From NCBI RefSeq assembly GCF_022427965.1, contig NZ_JAKTTI010000002.1, positions 124,001 through 188,000 of the forward strand: a DNA stretch of 64,000 nt. Direction: 5' to 3'. Under the pieces are notes generated by a model. That model had not been told where the DNA came from, did no database searches, and saw only the letters and a program-made list of their open reading frames with translations. Positions 44,858-53,797 of this stretch are shown in pieces (the first letter of the stretch is position 1; each line of letters opens with the position of its first letter). A program made the position numbers and the translations under genes. Origin of the DNA: Fredinandcohnia quinoae (GTDB taxonomy: Bacteria > Bacillota > Bacilli > Bacillales > Bacillaceae_L).

Positions 44858-45943
44858 ATGAAAATAAAACATTTAATCTCATTACTAGTAATTGTAGCAA
44901 CCACCTTATTATTTGGATGCGCTGAAGAAAAGAGTAGTAACTCAAATGATGGAAAAAACACGGAAACCCCTTCGGAACGTCTTACCATTTTTACAACAGT
45001 ATTTCCACTACAGGACTTTACTGAAAAAATTGGGAGTGAACATGTCGAAGTTTTAAACGTGTTCCCTACAGGGGCTGATGCCCATTCGTTTGAACCTACT
45101 CCAAAAACAATGGTGGAGATTGCAGAAGCAGACGCTCTTATTTATATTGGTGCGGGTGTGGAAGGCTTCGTTGATGCTGCTATTGATACATTGCAGGATG
45201 AAAAAGTGCAACTCGTGAAGGCTACAGAAGGTATGGAGTTAGCTAAAGCAGAGGAAGAACATAACCATGATAACAATACATCGGAATCAGAGCATAAACA
45301 CAACCATACTGGTTCTAATTCCGTAGAGAGCCACGATCATGATGATGAACAGGAACATCATGAACATGAGGAAGATCATGACACCCAAACAGGAACAGAT
45401 GAACATCACCACCATCATGGTGGCGTGGATCCACATGTTTGGTTAGATCCTCAATTAGCAATGGAATTAGCGGAGAAAGTTCTTCATACTCTTGCGGAAT
45501 TAAAACCAGAGGCTAAGGATGAGTTTGAAAGAAACTATGAGGAATTAGTTGCAGAATTACAATTATTAGATCAAGAGTTTGAGAGTACTGTTTCCCAGTC
45601 TTCAAAAAAGGAAATATTGGTATCCCATGCCGCTTACGGATACTGGGAGTCAAGGTACGGAATAAAGCAAATAAGTGTTCTCGGTTTATCGCCGTCAAAT
45701 GAGCCTACCCAAAAGGAGTTAACACACATTATCAGCACAGCCAAAGAGCATGATATCAAGTTTGTAATGTTTGATCAGAACGTAACATCCAAAATATCCG
45801 AAATCGTACAAAAGGAATTAAACGCGGAAGCCTTAACCCTTCATAACCTTGAATCTATAACAGAAGAGGATGCTAAAAGTAGTGCGGATTACTTCAGTAT
45901 AATGAGGAAAAATATTGAGACATTGAATACTGCTTTAAATTAA
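44858..45943 (+). CDS. znuA: Zinc ABC importer binding lipoprotein (ZnuA/AdcA type)
   Basis: Zinc-binding lipoprotein of 361 aa, cluster A-I. Lipobox LFGC (Cys21). The fold is marked by TTVFPLQDFTEKIGSEHVEV, FPTGADAHSFEPTPKT (His ligand), VDPHVWLDPQ, VSHAAYGYW and VMFDQNVTSK. A long His/Asp/Glu-rich loop (about residues 125-188) is typical of zinc-specific members. GAGGAG precedes the ATG. The permease and ATPase are not adjacent and must lie elsewhere. Confidence 0.9.
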   Translation: MKIKHLISLLVIVATTLLFGCAEEKSSNSNDGKNTETPSERLTIFTTVFPLQDFTEKIGSEHVEVLNVFPTGADAHSFEPTPKTMVEIAEADALIYIGAGVEGFVDAAIDTLQDEKVQLVKATEGMELAKAEEEHNHDNNTSESEHKHNHTGSNSVESHDHDDEQEHHEHEEDHDTQTGTDEHHHHHGGVDPHVWLDPQLAMELAEKVLHTLAELKPEAKDEFERNYEELVAELQLLDQEFESTVSQSSKKEILVSHAAYGYWESRYGIKQISVLGLSPSNEPTQKELTHIISTAKEHDIKFVMFDQNVTSKISEIVQKELNAEALTLHNLESITEEDAKSSADYFSIMRKNIETLNTALN

Positions 45944-45947
45944 CTCA

Positions 45948-45978
45948 ATAGCATAGGTCCTTTTAGGACTTATGCTAT
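45948..45978 (+). terminator. Terminator after znuA
   Basis: ATAGCATAGGTCC / GGACTTATGCTAT stem (one mismatch) with loop TTTTA, directly after the stop codon. No strong T-run follows. Confidence 0.75.
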
Positions 45979-46068
45979 CAATTTCACTATTCTCAGAACC
46001 ACCGTACTCTATAGTTCAATTAGGTTCCTACAATTTATCTCACCATATTGTAAAGGAATAAAAGTTCC

Positions 46069-46548
46069 TTACCCCTGTTGCGTAGTTCCCTCTATCGTTT
46101 TCAATTCATTTTTTGACCAATTATTTAGTTTGAATACAAGCACCCCAAGTACCATCAAGGATAGCCCCCAGAATTTATTGGGTGTAAACGGCACTTTTTC
46201 GAAACCAAACCATCCAAATGTATCAATTAAAATTGCTGAAGCGATCTGTGAAATAAGTATAATGGACATAGAATAAGCTGGTCCTAAGCTACTTATTCCT
46301 TTCATAATAGAAAAAACTAAGAACACGCCTAGGACTCCTCCAAATAGATATAGCTTGTTAACATTTCCAATGGAAAAAAGTGGTGTATCTTCTATTGCAA
46401 TAAAAATAGGTAATGATGTAAGAAAGCCAAGTCCAAGAACAAAGGTAGTTGTAGCCCAAGAACCAACTTTTTCACTTACTCTAGTATTAAAAATCGTTTG
46501 AAGGCTAATAAAAAAGCCTGCCAAAATTGCAAACAAAATTCCCTGCAC
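46069..46548 (-). CDS. DMT-family transporter, YdcZ (DUF606) type
   Basis: A 159-aa membrane protein with five TM helices. ILAGFFISLQTIFNTRVSEKVG and LFGGVLGVFLVFSIMKGISSLG are typical of DUF606 half-transporters, which are thought to work as pairs. It starts at GTG, 9 nt after AAGGGGG. A second member (47277-47702) lies on the other side of a Crp/Fnr regulator gene, in the same orientation; the two may form a heterodimer. Substrate unknown. Confidence 0.85.
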   Translation of the reverse strand: MQGILFAILAGFFISLQTIFNTRVSEKVGSWATTTFVLGLGFLTSLPIFIAIEDTPLFSIGNVNKLYLFGGVLGVFLVFSIMKGISSLGPAYSMSIILISQIASAILIDTFGWFGFEKVPFTPNKFWGLSLMVLGVLVFKLNNWSKNELKTIEGTTQQG

Positions 46549-46566
46549 GTCATTAGTCCCCCTTTT

Positions 46567-47264
46567 TCATTCATAAATATGTCCGTTAGCACGTTCTCTC
46601 AATCGTTGTAGGTCTTTTATATAAAGGGATCCCTTTTTACGTTCAATCAATCCTTCGAGAACTAGTTTTTTAATTACTCTATTTAAGTGTCGATAACTGG
46701 TACCAATTATTTCAGCTACTTCTGTAAGATTAGAAGTTCTCATTTCTTTGTAGTAAATATTACCTTCCTCTTCTGTCGATAGAGATAAAAGATAACTGGC
46801 TAAACGTACTTCCACAGGCAGTAATAAATTGAAACTCGTTGATTGGGATTCAGTGAATAATTTATGTGTAATTATTTTTAAAAAAACTGTAAGAATTCAA
46901 CCTGTTTAGACTGCATTGTTCTCAAAACATCAAAGCGTACTGCGATTAACTCACCTTCAGTGACAGATTCCACAGGATTTATAACGCTCATTCCATTTAC
47001 AAATTCAATATCTCCAATAATGGCCAATGGAGTTTTGAAACGGACGATGTGTGTGTTTCCTTCGGGTGATGTTCTAAAAATTTTCACTTTTCCTTTTACT
47101 ATCATATATAGTGACTGTAATTCATCACCTTTTGTGCAGAGAGCCTCTCCTTTTAAAAAAGAATAAAGGGATAAATCGTTCTTTACTTCGTCCGAAAAGA
47201 TTGATTCTAAATCGTATTGTGCAAGATAATCAAGAATCCTAGATTTATCTATAATTTCTTTCAT
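46567..47264 (-). pseudogene. Crp/Fnr-family regulator split by a frameshift at a T7 run
   Basis: The N-terminal part (46878-47264) is a cyclic-nucleotide-binding-like domain (SLYSFLKGEALCTKGDEL and LYMIVKGKVKIF). It stops at a TAA just after seven T (46880-46886). In the -1 frame the protein continues (KIITHKLFTES..., then VEVRLASYLLSL) into a winged helix with NLTEVAEIIGTSYRHLNRVI. One extra T would restore about 230 aa, close to YeiL-like regulators. It could be a sequencing error, a real knock-out, or slippage-controlled expression. Its neighbours on both sides are the two DMT genes it likely regulates. Confidence 0.8.
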
Positions 47265-47276
47265 CCTATTCTCCTT

Positions 47277-47702
47277 TTATAATTTAAAGATAACAATACC
47301 AGCAAGTATCATAATCATCCCTATTATTTGCTGTGAGGTTATTTTTAATTTTATAACACCGAAAAGTCCCCTTACATCGATAATGAAAGCACATATTAAC
47401 TGTGAAATTAAAAGTGTTGCCACAGCTAATGACATACCAAGAATATGGATTGCCCTCATTTCTCCAATTACAATAACAACCCCAAACATTCCTCCAATTA
47501 AATAAGCAAAGGGAACCTCACGAAAACCTTTAGATTTTCCATCCCTTATCATTAAGAAAATAATAAAAGAGGTAATAAATCCAACAAGATGAACAATAGT
47601 AGTAGTATGCCACGGACTTAGCACCTCAGACAATTTTGAATTAAATACCCCTTGTAAGGAAATAAACACCCCTGCAACAATGGAGAATATAACCCCCTTC
47701 AT
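47277..47702 (-). CDS. DMT-family transporter, YdcZ (DUF606) type
   Basis: A 141-aa, about five-TM protein, homologous to the one at 46069-46548. SIVAGVFISLQGVFNSKLSEVL and YLIGGMFGVVIVIGEMRAIHILG align with the same positions of its partner. The ATG at 47702 has GGGAGGTG upstream. It is the first gene of the DMT / Crp-Fnr / DMT cluster, with 12 nt to the regulator. Confidence 0.84.
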   Translation of the reverse strand: MKGVIFSIVAGVFISLQGVFNSKLSEVLSPWHTTTIVHLVGFITSFIIFLMIRDGKSKGFREVPFAYLIGGMFGVVIVIGEMRAIHILGMSLAVATLLISQLICAFIIDVRGLFGVIKLKITSQQIIGMIMILAGIVIFKL

Positions 47703-48050
47703 CAATTTGCACCTCCCTATATTCTGTCTCTATTAAAATATAGATGAATGAAATCGATAAAGGGCATATGTCCCATTTCCAAGAATTCATATAAATTATT
47801 TAATAAATTGATTAACATCAACACAAAAGACGTCATATTGAAAATAGCTTATGTAAAATTAGAAACGTTAAAAAGAAACAATTTTCCCTCCGATTTTTAC
47901 CACTTCGAATCATTTTTTAAGTATCTCTCCTTCAAGTGTATCAAATACAACATAGACAGTTGGCAAGCCTTCTCTTCGCATGAAAAAACAAAAAAATCTA
48001 TAGATTTTTTTCTAGAACAGTAGTAAAATTCTACTGTTACTCTTATACGA
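47703..48050. other. Region before the c-di-GMP riboswitch
   Basis: A 91-codon plus-strand frame (47748-48023) has an AT-rich, protein-like composition but no ribosome binding site and no family I recognise; I do not call it a gene. An inverted repeat AACAGTAG / CTACTGTT (48016-48038) surrounds a TAAAAT that could be the -10 of the riboswitch transcript. Confidence 0.3.
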
Positions 48051-48181
48051 AATGGCAAACTTATCGAAAGGTAAGGACGCAAAGCTCCAGACCTAATGCT
48101 TTGGCAATGGTGGCTGAGTTACCGAATTTAATTGGGAAACGGATATCTTCCTGCTTTTAATTAAAAGCGGGATTTTTTTTT
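48051..48181 (+). ncRNA. Cyclic-di-GMP-I (GEMM) riboswitch with terminator
   Basis: Aptamer at 48051-48126: GGCAAACTTATCGAAAGG, TAAGGACGCAAAGCT, then GGCAATGGTGGCTGAGTTACCG, which match the GEMM-I tetraloop, tetraloop receptor and ligand-binding core. A terminator follows (GCTTTT-AATT-AAAAGC within 48150-48172, then a run of about ten T). The gene controlled is the WG-repeat lipoprotein 33 nt further on. Whether c-di-GMP turns it on or off cannot be told by eye. Confidence 0.93.
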
Positions 48182-48213
48182 GCTCAAAATTAGACATCTA
48201 GGGGGAATACAGA

Positions 48214-50064
48214 ATGAGGTTTAAAAATTGGAAAGTTGCTACATCACTACTTGTACTATCGGGTGCTTTACTAACAGGTTGCCAAGATACAGAGAATGAG
48301 AGTAAATCATCTAAGGGGACTACGAAGGTTGAAACTACACAAAAAGAAAAAGAATCAAACCCTTCACTTGCGGAACAAGGATTTGAAATAACAACGGTCA
48401 TATCCTACGGTGAAAATCTCAATCTGGTTTCACTTGAAAAAGACGGTTCGGAGTATGTCGGTACGATTGATGATAACTTTAATTGGCTGATGGAGCCAAC
48501 TAATGAATATAAATTTACAGATTTAGAATTCCATGATGGGCTTGCCGTTGCAAGTATTCCAGAGACGAGAGAAATAATAGTAGCTGAGGACCCCGACGCT
48601 CAGCTATATGGATACATAAATACAAAAGGTGAATGGGTCATTGACCCAATATTTAGATCTGTCAACATTTTTTCAAATGGTGTTGCAGTTGTAAACACTG
48701 TTGAGGAAGATCGTGATGACCTCAGTAACTCACGAACCATCGTCATTGACACAAAAGGAATGGAAGTTGGAGAATTAGCTAAAGAAGGATTTGAAAAACT
48801 AGATTTAGATGATAGTGACTACTTTTACGGTTCGTTTCAGGGTGATTATTTATACACTTCATTTGGATTTTTTAATAAGCAGGGAAACTACACTGAGGTA
48901 TATGAAGAAGAGCATGAAGATGAAGGCAGTCATTTTCTAGTCCTGGACGGAAAAATTATCAAAGAAGATGCAGACGGGTATATAAGGGTTGAAGGTCTTG
49001 ATGGTAGATTAATTAAGTCTTTTGATAAAACAGGAGATTTTACACTTGAAAATGGTGAAGATCCCTTATATCACAACTTATTTTTAGTATCAGGTGATGT
49101 TGTAGGTGGGGAAGGCGATGCGGTCGTGGACTCTAATTTCAATGTACAATTTCAGCCTGATGGTTTTACTATGGGTTTAGCAGAAAATCTCATTTTCATA
49201 AGAGAATCATCAGATAACTTAGAGGATGAGGTCTATACTCAAACTGGAGACTTTTTTGATTACACTGGTAAAAAGGTATTTAGTGTAACCAATATGGTTG
49301 GAGCAGTATATGGTGATAAATATTTTGTTAAAGGAAATGAATATTATAAATTAGTAGACATCAATGGAAATGTACTAATCGACGAGTCAAAGAAGATTAC
49401 TGATACTGAGGCCGCTTTGTTTGATGAAGGCGGTGATGATAACACACCTAGTAAGAAATTGGTTCGAATTGAATATCGAGAAAATGCAAAAGATTCAGAG
49501 CCAAATGAAGCATTACTAAATGTAGATACCTTAAAGATTGTAGACCTTGAAGATCTACTGAAAATAGAAACATCAGGATTGAAGGTAAAGGAAACTCAAC
49601 CAAAGGAAGTGAAGGACAAGCAGGAAGCTAAGGAAACTAACGAGGCTCAAGAAACCTCAGAAGATCTGTTTGAGCATAAAATAGATTATTTGAGTTTTGT
49701 AGACGTTCTAACATTACAAATAAAGGACAGTTTGACCACATCTCCACAAGGAATCGAAGGAGTCGAAGAATTATTATTCAATTGGAAGCAATTACAAGAA
49801 CAACTAGAAGGACTTAATGTCCCAAATGATCCACCCTACCAAGACTTTCATCAGAAATTAATAGGTGGTCTTCCTCCACTCATAGAAGGCACTGAAGAGC
49901 TACTAGATATGATGCAAGCTTACCAATCCAATCCAACTTCTAAACAAGAAGTCGCCATCAATGATCTAATTGGTAATCTAGAGTATGACCTAATCAACTT
50001 ACAATCTAAGATCAATGTCATAGACGGAACAAGAAAGCTTTTACAGGATGCTTTAAAACAATAG
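48214..50064 (+). CDS. Large WG-repeat-type lipoprotein under c-di-GMP control
   Basis: A 616-aa lipoprotein. Lipobox LTGC (Cys23), then a charged linker. Residues about 58-440 contain several WG-type repeats (GTIDDNFNWLMEPTNEYKF, GYINTKGEWVIDPIFRSV followed by FSNGVAVV, GFFNKQGNY and similar), which build a beta structure used for protein or wall contacts. The C-terminal 150 residues are helical and acidic (EELLFNWKQLQEQLEGL). GGGGGAA precedes the ATG. A role in surface attachment or biofilm is inferred only from c-di-GMP control. Confidence 0.8.
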   Translation: MRFKNWKVATSLLVLSGALLTGCQDTENESKSSKGTTKVETTQKEKESNPSLAEQGFEITTVISYGENLNLVSLEKDGSEYVGTIDDNFNWLMEPTNEYKFTDLEFHDGLAVASIPETREIIVAEDPDAQLYGYINTKGEWVIDPIFRSVNIFSNGVAVVNTVEEDRDDLSNSRTIVIDTKGMEVGELAKEGFEKLDLDDSDYFYGSFQGDYLYTSFGFFNKQGNYTEVYEEEHEDEGSHFLVLDGKIIKEDADGYIRVEGLDGRLIKSFDKTGDFTLENGEDPLYHNLFLVSGDVVGGEGDAVVDSNFNVQFQPDGFTMGLAENLIFIRESSDNLEDEVYTQTGDFFDYTGKKVFSVTNMVGAVYGDKYFVKGNEYYKLVDINGNVLIDESKKITDTEAALFDEGGDDNTPSKKLVRIEYRENAKDSEPNEALLNVDTLKIVDLEDLLKIETSGLKVKETQPKEVKDKQEAKETNEAQETSEDLFEHKIDYLSFVDVLTLQIKDSLTTSPQGIEGVEELLFNWKQLQEQLEGLNVPNDPPYQDFHQKLIGGLPPLIEGTEELLDMMQAYQSNPTSKQEVAINDLIGNLEYDLINLQSKINVIDGTRKLLQDALKQ

Positions 50065-50115
50065 AATGAATCCTATAAGTCTTTGAGATTACTTATTTAT
50101 AGGATTTGCCCAATT

Positions 50116-50145
50116 GAAGCAGGAAACCGTAATTGTTCCTGCTTC
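50116..50145 (+). terminator. Terminator after WG-repeat lipoprotein gene
   Basis: GAAGCAGGAA / TTCCTGCTTC stem with a 10-nt loop; a T-run appears about 10 nt later. Confidence 0.75.
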
Positions 50146-50294
50146 ATTATTTAAAAGTCTTTTTTTGTAAAGCTAATTCTAAATATTTTCCATGACATTT
50201 CTATTACCAATAAACTAAGTTTCCATAATAGTGACATAAAGTTGGGTTGAATAAGACCTCGGACTCTATATTCTTAGATTATAGTAACCCTATA

Positions 50295-52013
50295 TTATTC
50301 ATAGATATAGAACGTATTACCAATATTAACTACAAATTGATCTTCAAATAAGTCAAAATCAAAGGTATATAAAGAAGTCCATACGCTTCCTTTACCCTTG
50401 TAATGACTTTCCATTTCTTCATATGAAATTGTTCTTATTATCTCCATAGTATGGATGTCCCATAGCTTAATAAAATCATCAGCATTGGAGTGTGTAACTA
50501 ATACATCTTCATAAAGATGCATACCCTCAATATGACGATCGTAGGCTTTAATTTTCTTCAACAGCTTACCACTTTTTATATCGTATAATGCTAAATAACC
50601 TTCTTCTACTTCACTTTCCCTCGCAACACCTTCGTTTCCTATTTCACAACTTGTTGCTACCAATATATCATTATGAACAACAAACTCTCCGAGGTGACCG
50701 TTAAAATGCATCAATGGTTTTTTAGACTGATTTATATAAAGTGCCTTATCACTATGTATAAAATAATAAGCAAAATTATCTGTCATATAATAGCTTCTTC
50801 CTGTATAAAAGCCCCACCAACCTCTCTTTTGAACATAATGATGTTCTACTTCGTCCGCTTTTATTAACTTTCCACTAGCTAAATCATGACATTGATATCC
50901 AATAGCAAAATTATCACTATCATTCACATTTTCTCTTGTATCGTATAAATAAACCTTATCCCCACAAGGTATTATATGACTAATTTGCCACATACTTTTC
51001 GGTGATAAATAACCAATTTTCACCTTTTGCCTCTCACAACCATTATCTAAGTCTATCTTATACAGATTATATGAATAACCTTTACTGTCATGATTAATTG
51101 AACTATCCACTTCTGAATAATAGAAGACGTTTTTCACTCTATTCGTTGATAAATATTGCACATATTCGTATGTCAGAAAGGTTTGGATAACTTTTTTCTT
51201 TTCTATATCAAAAAGGATAATCTTATTTTTCTTATTAAAAAATTCATTATCACTACCCAATAATACAACAATATTTTTATATAAATGGATACTCTCTACG
51301 CTTAATTCACCTAGGTTATATTTTCTACTATCAAAAAAGAATACTTCTTTTAATGATTCGAATTCTCTTCTAATTTTGAGCTTCTTTTCATCAATTTTAC
51401 AATTATTTATTCCTTTATCTACTAAGCGAATAGGGCTATTTGAAGAAAGACTGACGTTTTCTAATGTAATCCCATTCTCCAAAGGTTTGAATTTTCCACT
51501 TTCTGAAAGCAGATTCACAGTTGGATTATTCAAACCTATATATCTAATATTTTTTTGAGTGTCCTTAACTTGAAAACTATCACCTAGTAAATAAACCGTA
51601 TTGTTCCTTCCCATGATTTTTGACAGAATGCCTTCAAGTTCTTCTTGGGAAAAAGCAACTACTTCAAGTTGATTCAAAACTGTTGAATCAGATGTATATT
51701 GCTCGATAATTTCCCTTTTGTTTTTCTTAGCTATTAATCGCTCAATATCTTCCAAATCATCTCCCGCATTTTGCGGTACTTGAAAAATAGTATAAAGATT
51801 GTTAATTATTTCTTTAGGATCTCCGCTTGTAATTGATAGTAATGCTTCCTTTTGTTGATGATAATTTCTCTGCTCTAACCACTTTTGCAACTCGCCGCTT
51901 TCATAATAATCAAGCACTTTTATTCCATCAAAATTTGCTTTTAAGTCCTCTATATTTCTAACGGATGCACCATTTAAAACTAGTGCAAACTTGATTTTTC
52001 TTTTAGTCAGCAA
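50295..52013 (-). CDS. Beta-propeller-type protein with N-terminal VRN module
   Basis: A 572-aa cytoplasmic protein, last gene of the WYL/AAA+ operon. Residues 1-50 form a small module (KFALVLNGASVRNIEDL, then GELQKWLEQRNY) that I recognise as recurring at the start of unrelated multidomain bacterial proteins. A helical region follows, and residues about 230-572 are a repetitive beta structure resembling WD40/quinoprotein propellers (GYLALYDIKSGKLLKKIKAY, FIKLWDIHTMEIIRTISY). No enzymatic motif is seen. It is probably a scaffold or sensor in the system. The start is TTG after AAGGGGGAG. Confidence 0.65.
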   Translation of the reverse strand: MLTKRKIKFALVLNGASVRNIEDLKANFDGIKVLDYYESGELQKWLEQRNYHQQKEALLSITSGDPKEIINNLYTIFQVPQNAGDDLEDIERLIAKKNKREIIEQYTSDSTVLNQLEVVAFSQEELEGILSKIMGRNNTVYLLGDSFQVKDTQKNIRYIGLNNPTVNLLSESGKFKPLENGITLENVSLSSNSPIRLVDKGINNCKIDEKKLKIRREFESLKEVFFFDSRKYNLGELSVESIHLYKNIVVLLGSDNEFFNKKNKIILFDIEKKKVIQTFLTYEYVQYLSTNRVKNVFYYSEVDSSINHDSKGYSYNLYKIDLDNGCERQKVKIGYLSPKSMWQISHIIPCGDKVYLYDTRENVNDSDNFAIGYQCHDLASGKLIKADEVEHHYVQKRGWWGFYTGRSYYMTDNFAYYFIHSDKALYINQSKKPLMHFNGHLGEFVVHNDILVATSCEIGNEGVARESEVEEGYLALYDIKSGKLLKKIKAYDRHIEGMHLYEDVLVTHSNADDFIKLWDIHTMEIIRTISYEEMESHYKGKGSVWTSLYTFDFDLFEDQFVVNIGNTFYIYE

Positions 52014-52029
52014 TTTGTTCTCCCCCTTA

Positions 52030-52128
52030 CTAATTTTACACTATCAAAATTGTTGCGTATTTCATCTGAATTTCGGACAGGTTTTCCATTTAAATTAAGT
52101 GCTAACTTATTTTTCTTTTGTTTAGCAA
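52030..52128 (-). pseudogene. Decayed duplicate of the N-terminal VRN module
   Basis: On the minus strand the DNA from 52128 repeats the first 90 nt of the neighbouring propeller gene (both begin TTGCT..A.TAAAAGAAAAAT). A one-base deletion after the poly-A run puts the remainder (KLALNLNGKPVRNSDEIRNN) out of frame. It is a partial tandem paralogue, probably what is left of a deleted second propeller-type gene. Confidence 0.65.
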
Positions 52129-52250
52129 TTGCATTTCCCTATTTCATTAGCACTTCAAAAACTTGGCCGATATCCATTATTCATTTATCTCCACATCACT
52201 TTATTAGCGAACTAGAATCAATGTCCATTCTTATCGGACAACAAAATTGT

Positions 52251-53747
52251 TTAATTTGCAGATTTAAAGTTGTAGTGTTTAAGTTTTTGATTCATAGCAT
52301 CAATTCGATCCTTTAATACCTCTGATAGCGATCGAGTTTTCTTAATTACTTCTTCAAGATCTTGTGTCTTTACACTTGATGCTTTATTACAAAATGCATT
52401 TTCTATTCCTTCAATTACAACACCCTCAATATCCGCTCCACTATAACCCTTTGTTTTTGAAACAAGAGTTTGAATGTTTATGTTATGTAAATCCTGTTGT
52501 CTTCTTCGCTTTAGATGTATTTGAAAGATTGTTTCTCTTTCCTTTTCATTTGGAAAATCAACAAAAAAGATTTCATCAAATCTACCTTTTCTTAAAAGTT
52601 CTGGTGGAAGATTAATAATATCGTTAGCCGTCGCAATGACGAAAGTAGGGCTTGTTTTTTCCTGCATCCATGTTAGAAAATTTCCAAACAATCTCGTTGA
52701 GACCTCACCGCCTCCACCAAGTCCATTAATACCAGCAAACGCTTTTTCTACCTCATCAATCCAAAGGACACAAGGTGAGATTGCTTCGGTTAATTTTATT
52801 GCTTTTCTCATATTCGCTTCCGATTCTCCAACGTATTGTCCAAGCAATCGGCCCATATCCAAACGGAGTAATGGTACATTAAAAAGCTGAGCTGCAGCTT
52901 TAGCAGTTAACGATTTTCCACAACCCGGCATACCAACAATTAAAACACCTTTTGGTAAATCTACGCCATATTCCTGAGCCTTTTTTATATTTTGAAAAAT
53001 GGTAGCCTTTTTTTCTAGCCAATTTTTTAAATTTGACAATCCACCAATATCAGAAAATTCTTCTTTTAACTGTACCATTTCAATAATTCCTGATTTTTTC
53101 ACAACCTGAAATTTCTCGTCTATTATTAATGATAATGTTCTTCTATTTAATTGACCTTCTAATGAATACGCAAGAGAAAGGATATTAATAATTTCAAATT
53201 CTGTTAGACCTTTAAAAGCATTCGAAAAGACATCTAGTTTATCTTCTTCCAGAGGTTCAATCTCATAGGTTTCGATAAACTTTTCAATTGTTTCTTTAAT
53301 TTCAGCTGTTTCAAGTGCTTCTAACTCAAAAACTGAAATATATTTTTCGAGCTCTACTGGAATTTTTAATACAGGACTTACAAGAAAAACAGTATTTCCA
53401 GAACCATTGTAAATCCGTGTTGCTAATTCTTTTAACATCGAAATAATCTTTGGTTCATTAATAAAATGGTGTACATCTTTTAGAACTAAGACAGTTTGTT
53501 CCCCTTCATTTGAACGTAAAAAAGATATTAATGTTTCCTCTAACCCCAAGTAATTTTGAAACAGAGAAACCTTTGTCTTAAAATCTATGAATCCATTTGA
53601 AGCATTCCATTCTAAAATATTTTCAGTTTGTACGGTTTTACTAATGATCTCATCTACCTTTGTTTCTTCAAATGTGTTTAAATAAATCATTGGATATTGT
53701 GCGTCCATATACAATTGAATTTGATTTTTAAGATTTTGTATTGTCAT
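52251..53747 (-). CDS. AAA+ ATPase, Ycf46-like
   Basis: A 498-aa ATPase. An N-terminal domain (about 1-220) that resembles a degenerate AAA or Ycf46-type N-domain precedes a full AAA+ module. Walker A is GMPGCGKS (272-279), Walker B CVLWIDE (326-332), then the glycine loop GLGGGGEVSTRLFGNFLTWMQE, sensor 1 IATAND (371-376) and arginine fingers RKGRFDE (386-392). The sequence around FSDIGGLSNLKNWL is the usual AAA entry. GGAGG precedes the ATG. Its place between a nuclease-like gene and a propeller gene suggests it drives a conformational or remodelling step. Confidence 0.85.
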   Translation of the reverse strand: MTIQNLKNQIQLYMDAQYPMIYLNTFEETKVDEIISKTVQTENILEWNASNGFIDFKTKVSLFQNYLGLEETLISFLRSNEGEQTVLVLKDVHHFINEPKIISMLKELATRIYNGSGNTVFLVSPVLKIPVELEKYISVFELEALETAEIKETIEKFIETYEIEPLEEDKLDVFSNAFKGLTEFEIINILSLAYSLEGQLNRRTLSLIIDEKFQVVKKSGIIEMVQLKEEFSDIGGLSNLKNWLEKKATIFQNIKKAQEYGVDLPKGVLIVGMPGCGKSLTAKAAAQLFNVPLLRLDMGRLLGQYVGESEANMRKAIKLTEAISPCVLWIDEVEKAFAGINGLGGGGEVSTRLFGNFLTWMQEKTSPTFVIATANDIINLPPELLRKGRFDEIFFVDFPNEKERETIFQIHLKRRRQQDLHNINIQTLVSKTKGYSGADIEGVVIEGIENAFCNKASSVKTQDLEEVIKKTRSLSEVLKDRIDAMNQKLKHYNFKSAN

Positions 53748-53797
53748 ATTTTCAATCCTCCATGATTAACTATTTATAATTCAATATGCATTTGATT

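Noticed and set aside
47748-48023. 91-codon frame before the c-di-GMP riboswitch
   Set aside because: No ribosome binding site or family, and an inverted repeat and likely promoter overlap its end. Kept only as a note for the region.
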